Shown: positions 54,321 through 62,604 of the stretch, one piece after another
Layout: each line of letters opens with the position of its first letter
Position numbering within the stretch: the stretch's first letter is position 1
Assembly: GCF_001422285.1 (NCBI RefSeq)
Contig: NZ_LMMO01000004.1
Location: 684,983-748,982 of the forward strand
Reading direction: 5' to 3'
Length of the DNA: 64,000 nt
Source: Frigoribacterium sp. Leaf263
GTDB taxonomy: Bacteria; Actinomycetota; Actinomycetes; Actinomycetales; Microbacteriaceae
The notes under the pieces: model-generated
Database searches by the model: none
What the model was told of the DNA's origin: nothing
Seen by the model: only the letters and a program-made list of their open reading frames with translations
Program-made: the position numbers and the translations under genes

Positions 54321-55702
54321 ACGGCGATCTCGTCCTCAACATCGTCCTGGTCGTCGTCTTCGTCCTCGTCGGGGGTGTGTTCGCGGCCACCGAGATGGCC
54401 CTGGTCACCCTGCGCGAGAGCCAGGTCAACGCCATCGCGGCCCGGGGCAAGCGGGGTGAGAAGGTCGCCGGTCTCGCCCGCGACCCCAACATGTTCCTCG
54501 CCGCCGTGCAGATCGGCGTCACCGTCGCCGGATTCGCGTCGGCCGCCTACGGTGCGTCGTCGATCGCCCCGTCGGTCTCGCCCCTCCTCGTCTCGTGGGG
54601 ACTCGGCGAGCAGGCCGCGGGCACGGTCGCGACCATCGCCCTGACCCTGATCATCGCCTACCTCTCGCTCGTGCTCGGCGAGCTCGCGCCCAAGCGGCTG
54701 GCCATTCAGCGGAACGCCTCGTTCGCCTACGCCGTCGCACCCGTCCTGGCCGTCTTCGCGGTGCTCATGCGGCCCGTCATCTGGCTGCTGTCGATCTCGA
54801 CGAACCTCGTCGTCCGGATGCTCGGCGGCGACCCGCACAAGACGGGCGAGGAGATGACCGAGGAGGAGCTCCGCGACATCGTCTCGAGCCACGAGGGTCT
54901 GCCCGACGACGAGCGCCGCATCCTCGACGACGTGCTCTCGTTGCGTCATCGGCAGCTCAGCCAGGTCATGCGCCCTCGCCCCGAGGTCACGGCCGTCGAC
55001 GGCACCGGCACCGTGAGCGACGCCGCGAGCGAGGTGCAGGACCGCCCGTACTCGCGGTACCCGGTCATCGACCGGTCCATCGACGACATCATCGGCTTCG
55101 TGCACGTCCGCGACCTGTTCGAGGCCATCTCGAAGGACCCGGCGACCCCCGTCCGCGACATCGTCCGCACCATCTCGTATCTGCCCGCCACGGCCCGCGT
55201 GCTGCCGACGCTCACGTCCATGCGCGCCGGCGGGCACCACATCGCGGTCATCATCGACGAGTACGGCGGGACCGACGGCATCGTCACGCTCGAGGACCTC
55301 GTGGAGGAGGTCGTGGGCGAGATCTTCGACGAGTACGACACCGAGTCGGCCGCCGAGGACCTCGGCGCCGGGGGCGGGACGGTCGACGGCCGCCTGAACT
55401 TCCAGGACTTCGAGGAGGCGACGGGCATCCACCTGCCCGACAGCGCGTCCGACACGGTCGCCGGCTTCGTGATCGAGAGCCTCGGCCGACTGGCCCGGGT
55501 GGGCGACATCGTCGAGATCGACGGGGCGCGTCTGCAGGTGACGGTCATGGACCGCCGCCGCATCTCGGAGCTGCTGGTCATCCCCGACGAGACCGAGAGC
55601 GACGCCGACGTCGAGCACGTCGAGCTCCCGGGCGGCTCGAGCTCGGCCACGGCGAAGGCTTCGTCCGCCGACGACGGGGCGGACCGGGGCCGGGAGGTCT
55701 GA
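54317..55702 (+). CDS. Hemolysin-family CNNM/CorC-type membrane protein
   Basis: 461 residues: CNNM/DUF21 membrane domain 1-200 (VGGVFAATEMALVTLRESQV; LVLGELAPKRLAIQ), two CBS domains (about 215-335, RPRPEV-type start; AVIIDEYGGTDGIVTLEDLVEE) and a CorC_HlyC domain (about 355-440, DGRLNFQDFEEATG). Such proteins transport or sense Mg2+/Co2+; hemolysis is only historical. Acidic/polar tail of 25 residues. Start overlaps a 34-codon ORF. Strong terminator follows. Confidence 0.92.
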   Translation: MNGDLVLNIVLVVVFVLVGGVFAATEMALVTLRESQVNAIAARGKRGEKVAGLARDPNMFLAAVQIGVTVAGFASAAYGASSIAPSVSPLLVSWGLGEQAAGTVATIALTLIIAYLSLVLGELAPKRLAIQRNASFAYAVAPVLAVFAVLMRPVIWLLSISTNLVVRMLGGDPHKTGEEMTEEELRDIVSSHEGLPDDERRILDDVLSLRHRQLSQVMRPRPEVTAVDGTGTVSDAASEVQDRPYSRYPVIDRSIDDIIGFVHVRDLFEAISKDPATPVRDIVRTISYLPATARVLPTLTSMRAGGHHIAVIIDEYGGTDGIVTLEDLVEEVVGEIFDEYDTESAAEDLGAGGGTVDGRLNFQDFEEATGIHLPDSASDTVAGFVIESLGRLARVGDIVEIDGARLQVTVMDRRRISELLVIPDETESDADVEHVELPGGSSSATAKASSADDGADRGREV

Positions 55703-55706
55703 CCCG

Positions 55707-57101
55707 TCACGCTCCTCGCCCCTCCTGACGATCATCGATCGGAACGGCCCCGCCCTCGGCGGGGCCGTTCCGCTGCGCGGGCGGGCGGTCGCCGGTGGTC
55801 GCCGACCGGCCGAGCGCGATCCGCTCTCGCTCCATCAACCGCCACGAGCCGCCGAGCAGGGGGGTCAGCGTGGCGATCGTGTAGGCGACGGCGACGACCC
55901 CGAAGGCCACGGCGAGGCCGATCGTGTCGGCGGCGATGCCTCCGAGCAGGGCGCCGAACGGCACTCCGGCCCAGGCCCCCGCGTTCGTGAGTCCGAAGAC
56001 GCGACCGCGCATGCGCTCGGGCACCCGTTCGAGCTGGACGGCGCCGAGGATCGGGTTGATCGACCCCGCTGCGAGGCCGGCGACGGCGGTCGCCGCGATG
56101 AGCACGGGCAGCGGGGCGCCCAGGGCGAACGCGGCGCTCGAGGGGCCGCCGGCCAGGGTGAAGCACACGGCGAGCGTCACGCGGCGGGAGAGCCGATGGG
56201 CGACGAAGCCGAACGCGATGTTGCCCACGAGTGCGCAACCGCCCATGGTCGCGACGAGCAGGCCCAACGCGGCCGCTCCGCCCAGTCGGTCGTCTGCATA
56301 GAGGGGCAGCAGGGTCGACCCGCGGGCGGCGTCGAGCAGGTTCGTGACGAGGACGAGCGCGACGACCAGCCGCAGGAGGGGATCCCGGACGACGAAGCGC
56401 AGCCCGTCGCCGAGATCGGACCAGTACGAGGTGCGGGCCGTCGTGACGCTGCCGTCGCCGCCGGTCACCGGGGGCTCCCGGGTGGCCGCGGGGACGAACG
56501 CCACCGTGAGCCCCGCCGACACGGCGAACGTCGCGGCGGTGACGAAGAGGGCGGGGAGCGGCCCGAGCGCGGCGACGAGCAGGCCCGCGACCGACGCGCC
56601 GACGAGCTTCGCGAAGCGCTCCGAGCCGTCGAGGAGGCCCACGCTCTGCTCGAGGGGGACGCCGGCCCGTTCGGTGAGGCGCGGCAGCATGACGCGGCGG
56701 GCCGTCTGCCCCGGGGTGTCGAGCAGGCCGCCGGCGAAGACCAGCGCCAGCAGGGCCCATAAGGGCAGCCCCACGGTCAACGCCAGGGTGGGGATCGCCA
56801 GCACCGCCGCCCCGCTGACGAGATCGGCCACGACGGAGGCGCGACGGTGGCCGACGCGGTCGACGACGACTCCGCCGAACGCGCCGCCGACGACGACGGG
56901 GACGGTCGCGAAGAACGCGGCGACCCCGACCTCGACTCCCGAGCCGCCGAGCCCGAGGACGTAGAAGGGCACGGCGAAGGCCGTCACGACGTTGCCCGTC
57001 TGCGAGACGGCGTGAGCCGCCAGCAGGGCGGTCAGCGAGCCGACGGCTCGACGGTCACGCGGGGTGGTCGTCACCGACCCCCCGGCTGATGCGCGGCGCA
57101 T
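55707..57101 (-). CDS. MFS transporter
   Basis: 464 residues with about 12 helices: AVGSLTALLAAHAVSQTGNVVTAFAVPFY and FGGVVVDRVGHRRASVVADL (motif A) fit the DHA3-type exporters. Residues after 430 are polar. The ATG at 57101 has GAGG 8 bases upstream and lies 10 bases beyond the ArsR stop, so the two form an operon; a GTG at 57074 is an alternative. Probably a drug or metabolite exporter controlled by the ArsR-type repressor. Confidence 0.87.
   Translation of the reverse strand: MRRASAGGSVTTTPRDRRAVGSLTALLAAHAVSQTGNVVTAFAVPFYVLGLGGSGVEVGVAAFFATVPVVVGGAFGGVVVDRVGHRRASVVADLVSGAAVLAIPTLALTVGLPLWALLALVFAGGLLDTPGQTARRVMLPRLTERAGVPLEQSVGLLDGSERFAKLVGASVAGLLVAALGPLPALFVTAATFAVSAGLTVAFVPAATREPPVTGGDGSVTTARTSYWSDLGDGLRFVVRDPLLRLVVALVLVTNLLDAARGSTLLPLYADDRLGGAAALGLLVATMGGCALVGNIAFGFVAHRLSRRVTLAVCFTLAGGPSSAAFALGAPLPVLIAATAVAGLAAGSINPILGAVQLERVPERMRGRVFGLTNAGAWAGVPFGALLGGIAADTIGLAVAFGVVAVAYTIATLTPLLGGSWRLMERERIALGRSATTGDRPPAQRNGPAEGGAVPIDDRQEGRGA
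55741..55771. terminator. Terminator hairpin at the convergent CorC/MFS ends
   Basis: Perfect 14-bp arms GGAACGGCCCCGCC/GGCGGGGCCGTTCC around CTC. Located 38 bases after the CorC-like stop and inside the last codons of the convergent MFS gene. Confidence 0.85.
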
Positions 57102-57111
57102 CGGGCGCGCC

Positions 57112-57696
57112 TCACGGCCGCCGGTAGGCCTGGTAGACGAGCGCGACCGATTCCGCGCCGTCGTCGTCGCGGTCACGGCTCGCGCTCGCCGCGACCCAGC
57201 GCTCGACGAGCGCCTCGAGCTCGCCCCGCAGGGTGGCCAGCTCGTCGACCGTGAGGCGCAGGCTGCGATCGCCGCTCGCCGCGGCCGCGACCCACTCGCG
57301 GGGCAGGGCCGGTGCCGCGTCGATGTAGTCCGTGTACCGGTTCGCGTAGGCGTGCGCGATCGACTTCTGCAGGGCCGACGAGGCGGCGAGGTCGTCGGGG
57401 TCGTCGAGCAGCTCGGCGGGCTCCCACGAGGTGAGCATCGTGGTCGCCTGCCACCAGCGCTCGCGCTGATCCGTGCTCTGCGCCGTCGCGGGTTCGATGA
57501 GATCGATCGACGCCAGCCGACCGAGGTGGTAGCTGATCGTCCCCGGCGCCTCGTCGACCAGGTCGCCGAGGAGGGCGGCGGTCTGCGGGCCGCGTTCGCG
57601 GAGCAGGCCGAGGAGGCGCAGCCTCGTCGGATGCGCCATCACGCGCATCGAGGCGGCCGAGGTGAGCGTCGTCCGAGAGGTCTCGCGGGGGGTCAT
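57112..57696 (-). CDS. ArsR-type winged-helix regulator
   Basis: 194 residues. The winged HTH (14-90) has MRVMAHPTRLRLLGLLRERG and AALLGDLVDEAPGTISYHLGRL, like ArsR/HTH_20 regulators; no metal-binding Cys motif is present. The C-terminal half (100-194) is a helical domain typical of the padR/DUF-like actinobacterial members that sit next to MFS genes. Probable repressor of the following MFS gene. Leaderless promoter at 57704-57733. Confidence 0.87.
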   Translation of the reverse strand: MTPRETSRTTLTSAASMRVMAHPTRLRLLGLLRERGPQTAALLGDLVDEAPGTISYHLGRLASIDLIEPATAQSTDQRERWWQATTMLTSWEPAELLDDPDDLAASSALQKSIAHAYANRYTDYIDAAPALPREWVAAAASGDRSLRLTVDELATLRGELEALVERWVAASASRDRDDDGAESVALVYQAYRRP

Positions 57697-57703
57697 GGAG
57701 ACG

Positions 57704-57733
57704 ACGATAGACTCCGCAAGGGATGTTGCGCAA
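57704..57733 (-). promoter_or_regulatory. Promoter and inverted repeats of the ArsR-MFS operon
   Basis: On the minus strand TTGCGC (57733-57728), 18 bases, TATCGT (57709-57704), then 7 bases to the ATG. CGCAA/TTGCG (57715-57730) is an inverted repeat in the spacer and TTGCGCAA (57726-57733) a palindrome over the -35, both likely autorepressor sites. Confidence 0.55.
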
Positions 57734-57869
57734 GAGTCGTTGTGCATCCATCACGCTCCCGAGACGAGGCCTCAGGCCGTTGTCAAGGGGGGCGCCCCGA
57801 TCCGGTCGTCGAGGCGGACCGGCTCGTACCGTCGGGCCGACAGAGCAGCCCCTCGCGGATCGGAGTCCC

Positions 57870-58337
57870 ATGCGCCTCGCCCCAGCACTCGTCCTCCCCG
57901 CCGTCACGGCCGCAGCCGTCGTCGTCGTCCGTCGCCGACGATCCGGCCGACGGGCCTCGGCGGACCGCTGGCACGTCGTCACCGTCGACCGGCCTCGCGA
58001 CGAGGTCGCCGCGGCTGCGGCCACGGGCCCGCTCGGCGACCTGGGCGACTCGGTCGAGGTGCGCACGAAGGAGGCGCCGGGGGGTCGCGGGACCGAGCTG
58101 TCAGCGCGTCCCCTCGCCGCGCCTCCTGCGACCGCCGTCGGATCGCTGGCCCGACGGGCCACCGGCGCCGACCCGCGACAGGACGTCCGCCGCGCGCTGC
58201 GCGAGACGAAGCAGCTGCTCGAGGTCGGCGAGATCACGAGGCAGGAGCCGCAGCCCGAAGGTCATCGGCGGTCGACGCCGGCCGGTCGGCTGACGGATCT
58301 CGTCGCTCACCGCTCCGGTGGGGAGGGAGTGCTGTGA
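57870..58337 (+). CDS. Membrane-anchored protein of unknown function upstream of zinc dehydrogenase
   Basis: 155 residues: hydrophobic N-terminus (APALVLPAVTAAAVVVV) followed by RRRR, then WHVVTVDRPRDEVAA and a basic, Arg-rich soluble part ending in ETKQLLEVGEITRQEPQPEGHR. The ATG at 57870 has GGAG 5 bases upstream. The pattern is like cyclase/dehydrase-type (SRPBCC) proteins that precede zinc dehydrogenases in actinobacteria. Its stop overlaps the next gene's GTG by 4 bases, so they are cotranslated. Confidence 0.72.
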   Translation: MRLAPALVLPAVTAAAVVVVRRRRSGRRASADRWHVVTVDRPRDEVAAAAATGPLGDLGDSVEVRTKEAPGGRGTELSARPLAAPPATAVGSLARRATGADPRQDVRRALRETKQLLEVGEITRQEPQPEGHRRSTPAGRLTDLVAHRSGGEGVL

Positions 58338-59503
58338 AGGCTCTCGTCTGGACAGGGATCAACGAGCTCGCCGTCGAGACGGTGGACGACCCGCGGATCC
58401 TCAACGCGCACGACGCGATCGTCAAGGTCACCACGACGGTGACCTGCGGTTCGGATCTGCACCTGCTGGGCGGTTACGTCCCCGGGATGCGGGCGGGCGA
58501 CATCCTCGGCCACGAGTTCATGGGCGAGATCGTCGAGGTCGGCTCTGCCGTGACGAAGCGCAAGGTCGGCGACCGGGTCGTCGTCTGCTCGTTCATGAGC
58601 TGCGGGCAGTGCGTCTACTGCAAGGCGGGCAAGACCTCGCTCTGCGACAACTCGAACCCGCACCAGGGCATGGGCGAGGGGCTGTGGGGCGCGGCCACGG
58701 GCGGCTGCTTCGGCTACAGCCAGATCACGGGCGGCTTCGCCGGGAGTCACGCCGACTACGTCCGCGTGCCGTTCGTCGACACGGGCGCCTTCCCCGTGCC
58801 CGACGGCGTCACCGACGAGCAGGCGGTCTTCGCATCGGACGCCGTCCCCACCGGATGGATGGGCGCCGACCTCGGGGGAGTGCAGCCGGGCGACACGGTC
58901 GCCGTCTGGGGTGCCGGAGGCGTCGGGCAGATGGCCGCGCGCGCGAGCATGCTGCTCGGCGCCGAGAAGGTCATCGTCATCGACCGCCTGCCCGAGCGGC
59001 TCGACCAGGTGACCCGGCGCATCGGGGCGGAGACCCTCGACTACTCGAGCACCGAGGTCATGGCGGAGCTGCGTGAGCGCACCGGCGGACGCGGCCCGGA
59101 CGTCGCGATCGAGGCGGTCGGCATGGAGGCGCACAGCCACCGCGCCGACGGCGTCTACGACAAGGTGAAGTCGCTGCTCAAGCTCGAGACGGACCGGCCG
59201 ACGGCGCTGCGCGAGGCGGTCCTCTCGGCGCGCAAGGGCGGCAGCGTCTTCTCGCTCGGCGTGTTCGGCGGCTACGTCGACAAGTTCCCGCTCGGCGCCT
59301 TCATGAACAAGGCGCTGACGTTGCGTTCGGGGCAGCAGTTCGGTCACCGGTACATCCCGATGCTGCTCGAGCGCATCGCCGCGGGCGAGATCTCGACCGA
59401 CCACCTCGCCACCCACGTCATGCCGCTGAGCGATGCACCGCAGGGCTACGACATGTTCAAGAAGAAGACCGACGGCTGCGTCCGGGCGGTGTTCCACCCC
59501 TGA
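58334..59503 (+). CDS. Zinc-dependent alcohol/glutathione-independent formaldehyde-type dehydrogenase
   Basis: 389 residues (GTG start overlapping the previous stop). Catalytic zinc ligands Cys38 (TCGSDLH) and His60/Glu61 (GHEF); structural zinc Cys90, 93, 96, 104; NAD(P)-binding GAGGVGQMAA near 196; NDQ-type loop HQGMGEGLWG. The extra insert after the Rossmann domain (MEAHSHRADGVYDKVKSLLK) is like formaldehyde-dismutase/dehydrogenase members of the family. It oxidises an alcohol or hydroxymethyl adduct; substrate not certain. Confidence 0.9.
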   Translation: MKALVWTGINELAVETVDDPRILNAHDAIVKVTTTVTCGSDLHLLGGYVPGMRAGDILGHEFMGEIVEVGSAVTKRKVGDRVVVCSFMSCGQCVYCKAGKTSLCDNSNPHQGMGEGLWGAATGGCFGYSQITGGFAGSHADYVRVPFVDTGAFPVPDGVTDEQAVFASDAVPTGWMGADLGGVQPGDTVAVWGAGGVGQMAARASMLLGAEKVIVIDRLPERLDQVTRRIGAETLDYSSTEVMAELRERTGGRGPDVAIEAVGMEAHSHRADGVYDKVKSLLKLETDRPTALREAVLSARKGGSVFSLGVFGGYVDKFPLGAFMNKALTLRSGQQFGHRYIPMLLERIAAGEISTDHLATHVMPLSDAPQGYDMFKKKTDGCVRAVFHP

Positions 59504-59518
59504 GCGCACGACCGGGTG

Positions 59519-59583
59519 CCGAGGAGGTGCGGTGCCGTCGAGGCCGGACGGTGGCGGTCCGTCGTCGGCCCGCGCCTCCTCGG
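59519..59583. terminator. Terminator made from two dispersed-motif copies
   Basis: CCGAGGAGGTGCGG (59519-59532) and CCGCGCCTCCTCGG (59570-59583) can pair along all 14 bases (one G-U), with CGGAC/GTCCG nested in the 37-base loop. Lies between the convergent dehydrogenase and deaminase genes. Confidence 0.6.
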
Positions 59584-59588
59584 GCGGA

Positions 59589-60068
59589 TCACGACGGGTG
59601 CCGTGAGGACCACTCGACGAAGGGGGCGGTGGCGTCGTCGGCGTGGCCCTTCTCGGCGCGGAGGGCGCGCTCGTCGAGGGGCTTGGCGTACTCGTCGTAG
59701 AAGGTGTCGAGGGTCATCAGGCGGTTGCCGTCCTCGTAGTGCTCGCCCTCCTCCTCCCGGCTCACCGCGTAGATCACGCGGTCGGGCTGCGCGTAGTACA
59801 GCGCCCCGAGGCACATCGGGCAGGGGTAGGCCGTGACGTAGGCTTCGATGCCGCGCAGGTCGGTGAGCCCCTGCTCTGCCGCCAGCCGGATGGCGCGGAT
59901 CTCGGCGTGCGCCGTCGGGTCGCCGGTCTGCGCGACGTGATTGGCGGCCTCGACGACGACCTCGCCGTCGCGCACCAGCAGGCAGGCGAACGGCTTGCCG
60001 CCCTCCGCGACGTTCTCGCGGGCGCGCTGCACGCTGAGGGCGGTGAAGGTGTCGTCTCGATCGCTCAT
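59589..60068 (-). CDS. Nucleoside/guanine deaminase family protein
   Basis: 159 residues of the cytidine/deoxycytidylate deaminase superfamily: zinc ligands His54 and Cys83/Cys86 with catalytic Glu56 (HAE and PCPMC). The loop YPCPMCLGALYYAQPDRVIYAVSRE is like guanine deaminase GuaD and related tRNA/purine deaminases. Probably deaminates guanine or another nucleobase. Single gene, convergent with the zinc dehydrogenase. Confidence 0.88.
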   Translation of the reverse strand: MSDRDDTFTALSVQRARENVAEGGKPFACLLVRDGEVVVEAANHVAQTGDPTAHAEIRAIRLAAEQGLTDLRGIEAYVTAYPCPMCLGALYYAQPDRVIYAVSREEEGEHYEDGNRLMTLDTFYDEYAKPLDERALRAEKGHADDATAPFVEWSSRHPS

Positions 60069-60156
60069 GAGATCGAGAGTGCTCCCGGGTGCTGCGGTGG
60101 CGCTCAGACTGCTGCGATGTCGACCTCGATGGTCTGCGGGTGGCTAGTCTGACGAC

Positions 60157-60210
60157 GTGAGTGATCGTTCTCAGGAGGTCGTCGGCGTCTTCGCCGGCTC
60201 CAGGGCCTGA
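60157..60210 (+). CDS. Possible 17-residue leader peptide of the FBP gene
   Basis: A leaderless mini-ORF: TAGTCT (60145-60150) then 6 bases then GTG, coding for 17 residues (starts VSDRSQEVVG), ending in TGA 5 bases before an 11-bp hairpin (60216-60240). The following gene encodes an EF-G-binding-type protein. Leader peptides with hairpins control such ribosome-protection genes, which is why I list it; no direct proof. Confidence 0.4.
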   Translation: MSDRSQEVVGVFAGSRA

Positions 60211-60215
60211 CGCCC

Positions 60216-60284
60216 CCGGTCGTGTCATCGACACGGCCGGACTCGTCGAACCCACCTCCCGCCCGTCCCGTCGCACGTCGTGCG
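60216..60284 (+). promoter_or_regulatory. Hairpins between the mini-ORF and the FBP gene
   Basis: Hairpin 1: CCGGTCGTGTC (60216-60226) pairs with GACACGGCCGG (60230-60240) across a 3-base loop. Hairpin 2: CGCACG-T-CGTGCG (60272-60284). An in-frame GTG (60222), the upstream start option for the FBP protein, lies in hairpin 1. Confidence 0.4.
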
Positions 60285-60314
60285 TCCGGACGACCACATC
60301 TCGATCGGCACGTC

Positions 60315-60797
60315 ATGCTCCCCCTCTCTGAGAAGGCCCTCCGCGCCTCCTTCGTCAACGCCTCCCGCAAGGAGGTCTCCGACCTCACCCCGCCTCCCGG
60401 TCTCGACCTGCTCGATTGGGCCGACCTCGACTTCCTCGGCTGGCGGGACCCGAAGATGGGGCGACGTGCCTACGCCGTCGTGCCGACCGTCGACGGCGAG
60501 TCGGTCGGCATCCTGTTCCGCCGTGCGGACGCCATGCCGCGCTCGCGGCCGCAGTGCTCGTGGTGTCAGGACGTCAGGCTGCCGAACGACGTCGTGTTCT
60601 ACAGCGCGAAGCGATCCGGGCAGGCCGGTCGCAACGGCGACACGATCGGCAGTCTCGTCTGCGAGGACTTCCAGTGCTCGCGCAACGCGCGCACCGCGCC
60701 GCCGCCGGCCTACGAGGGATTCGACGTCGAGGCGGCCCGCTTGAGGCGCATCGGCGACCTGCGACTCCGGGTGGAGGCCTTCGCGAGCGGTCTCTGA
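60315..60797 (+). CDS. FBP-domain (FusB-like, EF-G-binding) zinc-finger protein
   Basis: 160 residues from ATG at 60315. N-terminal helical part (LSEKALRASFVNASRKEVSDL) and a C-terminal treble-clef zinc finger with Cys81/Cys84 (CSWC) and Cys116/Cys121 (CEDFQC). These match FBP/FusB-type proteins that bind EF-G and, in staphylococci, give fusidic-acid tolerance by freeing stalled EF-G from the ribosome. In actinobacteria the physiological role is not established. No Shine-Dalgarno at this ATG. Preceded by a mini-ORF and hairpins. Confidence 0.85.
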   Translation: MLPLSEKALRASFVNASRKEVSDLTPPPGLDLLDWADLDFLGWRDPKMGRRAYAVVPTVDGESVGILFRRADAMPRSRPQCSWCQDVRLPNDVVFYSAKRSGQAGRNGDTIGSLVCEDFQCSRNARTAPPPAYEGFDVEAARLRRIGDLRLRVEAFASGL

Positions 60798-60802
60798 CGC
60801 CG

Positions 60803-61456
60803 TCAGATCGGCGTCGGCGCCGAGGCCCGCGGTCTCCACATGGCCATGGGTTCGCCCGACGGCAGCCCCGTGATGACCCCGAGCTCGACGAAGCCATGGC
60901 GACGGTAGAGGGCGCGATTGCGATCGGTCGACGATTCGAGATACGCCGCGCCTCGTGCTCCGTCGATCCGCCGGAGACGATGCTCGAGCAGTGCGGTGCC
61001 GACGCCGAGACCGCGGGCCCTGGCGGCGACGCCGATCTCGGCCAGGTACCAGTGCGGCAGTCGGGGTCGCGGCCGGTGCAGCACGGCTCGGTGGCGTGCA
61101 GCAGCGAGGGCGCCCCGGAGTCCGAGAGCGCGGAGGAACGCGGGCAGCTGCGCGAGGAACGGTCCCGGGGTCTCGGGCCCTGTTCTCGGCGACTCCCAGA
61201 CAGCCGTCCCGACGACGTGGCCACGCTGATCGACCGCGACGTCGACCGTCCCCGACGCGAGGGGTCCGGACTGCAGGAGGGCCGTGAACAGGGTGTCCAG
61301 TCGCGCGAGGCGCCCCGGGCCGGAGGGGACGAACGTCGCCATCACCGGATCCTCTTCGAAGGCCTCGGCGAGTGGCGCCGAAACGCCTGTGTCGGTTCCC
61401 TGCGCCTGGCGGATGGTGATGGGTGCGCTGATCGGAGTGTCTCGAGTCGTCATCAT
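60803..61456 (-). CDS. GNAT-family N-acetyltransferase
   Basis: 217 residues with acetyl-CoA-binding motif A, AEIGVAARARGLGVGTALLEH, a bit past residue 140, and RHGFVELG near the end. The N-terminal half resembles mycobacterial/actinobacterial GNATs (AFEEDPVMATFVPSG). Substrate unknown. Its promoter region shares two operator sites with the divergent TetR/SMR operon (61480-61559), so it is part of that regulon, maybe modifying the same toxic compound. Convergent with the FBP gene (5-base gap). Confidence 0.87.
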   Translation of the reverse strand: MMTTRDTPISAPITIRQAQGTDTGVSAPLAEAFEEDPVMATFVPSGPGRLARLDTLFTALLQSGPLASGTVDVAVDQRGHVVGTAVWESPRTGPETPGPFLAQLPAFLRALGLRGALAAARHRAVLHRPRPRLPHWYLAEIGVAARARGLGVGTALLEHRLRRIDGARGAAYLESSTDRNRALYRRHGFVELGVITGLPSGEPMAMWRPRASAPTPI

Positions 61457-61479
61457 GCGGAGACCCTAGACGGAACAAA

Positions 61480-61493
61480 TGGCCACTTGGCCA
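61480..61493. promoter_or_regulatory. TetR operator site A
   Basis: TGGCCACTTGGCCA: two 6-bp palindromes TGGCCA joined by CT. It lies just upstream of the GNAT gene's TAGGGT -10 (minus strand). Matches site B at 61546 except in the 2-base spacer. Confidence 0.7.
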
Positions 61494-61545
61494 AATCGGA
61501 GAGAACCCTGGATCACTCCCAGCAGAGCCTCGGCGAACCCCCAGT

Positions 61546-61559
61546 TGGCCAGTTGGCCA
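61546..61559. promoter_or_regulatory. TetR operator site B
   Basis: TGGCCAGTTGGCCA, same design as site A. TTGGCC (61545-61550), 17 bases, TACGCT (61568-61573) and 6 bases to the tetR ATG make a promoter whose -35 lies in this site. Confidence 0.75.
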
Positions 61560-61579
61560 ATTCGTCGTACGCTCGAGCT

Positions 61580-62194
61580 ATGAGCCCACCCCGAGAGCAC
61601 CGACCGCAAGACGAGCGGCGTCGGCAGCTGATCGAGGCGGCCGTCACCGTCATGGCCGACCGGGGGGTCTCGGGGGTCACGACCCGCGCGGTGACCGCAC
61701 GAGCGGGGCTGCCGCACGGGTCTTTCCATTACTGCTTCGATTCGAAGGCCGACCTGTTCGCGGCCGTGCTCGGGCGCGAACTCCGGGCCGCGCTCGGTGC
61801 CGCATTCGCCCGGCCGGTCGTCCCCCTGGCTCCCGTAGAGCGCATCGAGCACGGTCTCCGAGCGCGACTCGACCTCGTCATGGACCGCCCGGGGCATGCG
61901 CTGGCGCTCGCGGAGCTCATCGCCTTCTCTCGCCGCGACCCCGAGCTCGTCGACCTCGCGCGGTGGGAGCAGGCCGAGTACCGACGTCATGTCACGCGCG
62001 ACGTCGACGAATGGTCCGCCGCCGACGGTCTCCGCTGGTCGGTCCCGACCGCCCAGGTCGCGGCGCTGCTCATCGCCGTCGCCGACGGCATCGGCACGGC
62101 GTGGCTCGCCGATCGCGACGGCGAGAGCGCTCGCGGTTCCGTCGCCCTCGCGGCCCGGGCCGTCGCGTCTCTTCTGGAAGGAACCACAGCATGA
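61580..62194 (+). CDS. TetR-family regulator of the SMR efflux pair
   Basis: 204 residues: HTH at 14-60 (RRRQLIEAAVTVMADRGVSG; TTRAVTARAGLPHGSFHYCF) and a helical effector domain with RPGHALALAELIAFSRRDPEL. It overlaps the first SMR gene as ATGA, so it is the first gene of a three-gene operon and probably represses both that operon and the divergent GNAT gene through sites A and B. Leaderless start. Confidence 0.9.
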   Translation: MSPPREHRPQDERRRQLIEAAVTVMADRGVSGVTTRAVTARAGLPHGSFHYCFDSKADLFAAVLGRELRAALGAAFARPVVPLAPVERIEHGLRARLDLVMDRPGHALALAELIAFSRRDPELVDLARWEQAEYRRHVTRDVDEWSAADGLRWSVPTAQVAALLIAVADGIGTAWLADRDGESARGSVALAARAVASLLEGTTA

Positions 62195-62604
62195 CCTGGC
62201 TCTGGCTCGGCGGCGCGATCGCGGTCGAGGTCACCGCGTCGCTGGCGCTGCAGGCCGCCGTGACCGCACCCGGCTGGTACGCCCTCGTCGTCGTCGGCTA
62301 CCTCTCGGCCTTCCTCTGCCTGACCCGCGTGCTGAAGGGCGGCATGGCCATCGGCGTCGCCTACGGCATCTGGGGTGCGTCGGGCGTCGCGCTGACCGCG
62401 GTCATGGCGGCCGTGCTGTTCGGCCAGGCGCTGACCGGGGTGATGATCGTCGGCCTCGCGCTGATCGTCGTCGGGGTGCTGCTCGTCGAGCTCGGCTCGC
62501 AGCGGGCGCACTCCGCCCGGGCCCGTGCGGCGTCGGAAATCTCAGGAGGCGCGGGTCACCCGGGCGACGCCCCGCCCGCCCCGCAGACGGACGGAGGTCC
62601 CTGA
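62191..62604 (+). CDS. SMR multidrug efflux protein, subunit 1
   Basis: 137 residues, four helices: TWLWLGGAIAVEVTASLALQ with the essential Glu13, YGIWGASGVALTAVMAAVLFG in helix 3. A hydrophilic tail of about 28 residues (with a dispersed-motif copy in its DNA, near 62545) is longer than in ordinary SMR proteins. It pairs with the next gene product as a heterodimer (EbrAB/YkkCD type). Start overlaps the tetR stop by 4 bases. Confidence 0.9.
   Translation: MTWLWLGGAIAVEVTASLALQAAVTAPGWYALVVVGYLSAFLCLTRVLKGGMAIGVAYGIWGASGVALTAVMAAVLFGQALTGVMIVGLALIVVGVLLVELGSQRAHSARARAASEISGGAGHPGDAPPAPQTDGGP

Noticed and set aside
54097-55735. 512-residue ORF antisense to the CorC-like gene
   Set aside because: Mixed Arg/Asp/Gly shadow composition; sense protein has clear CBS and CorC domains.
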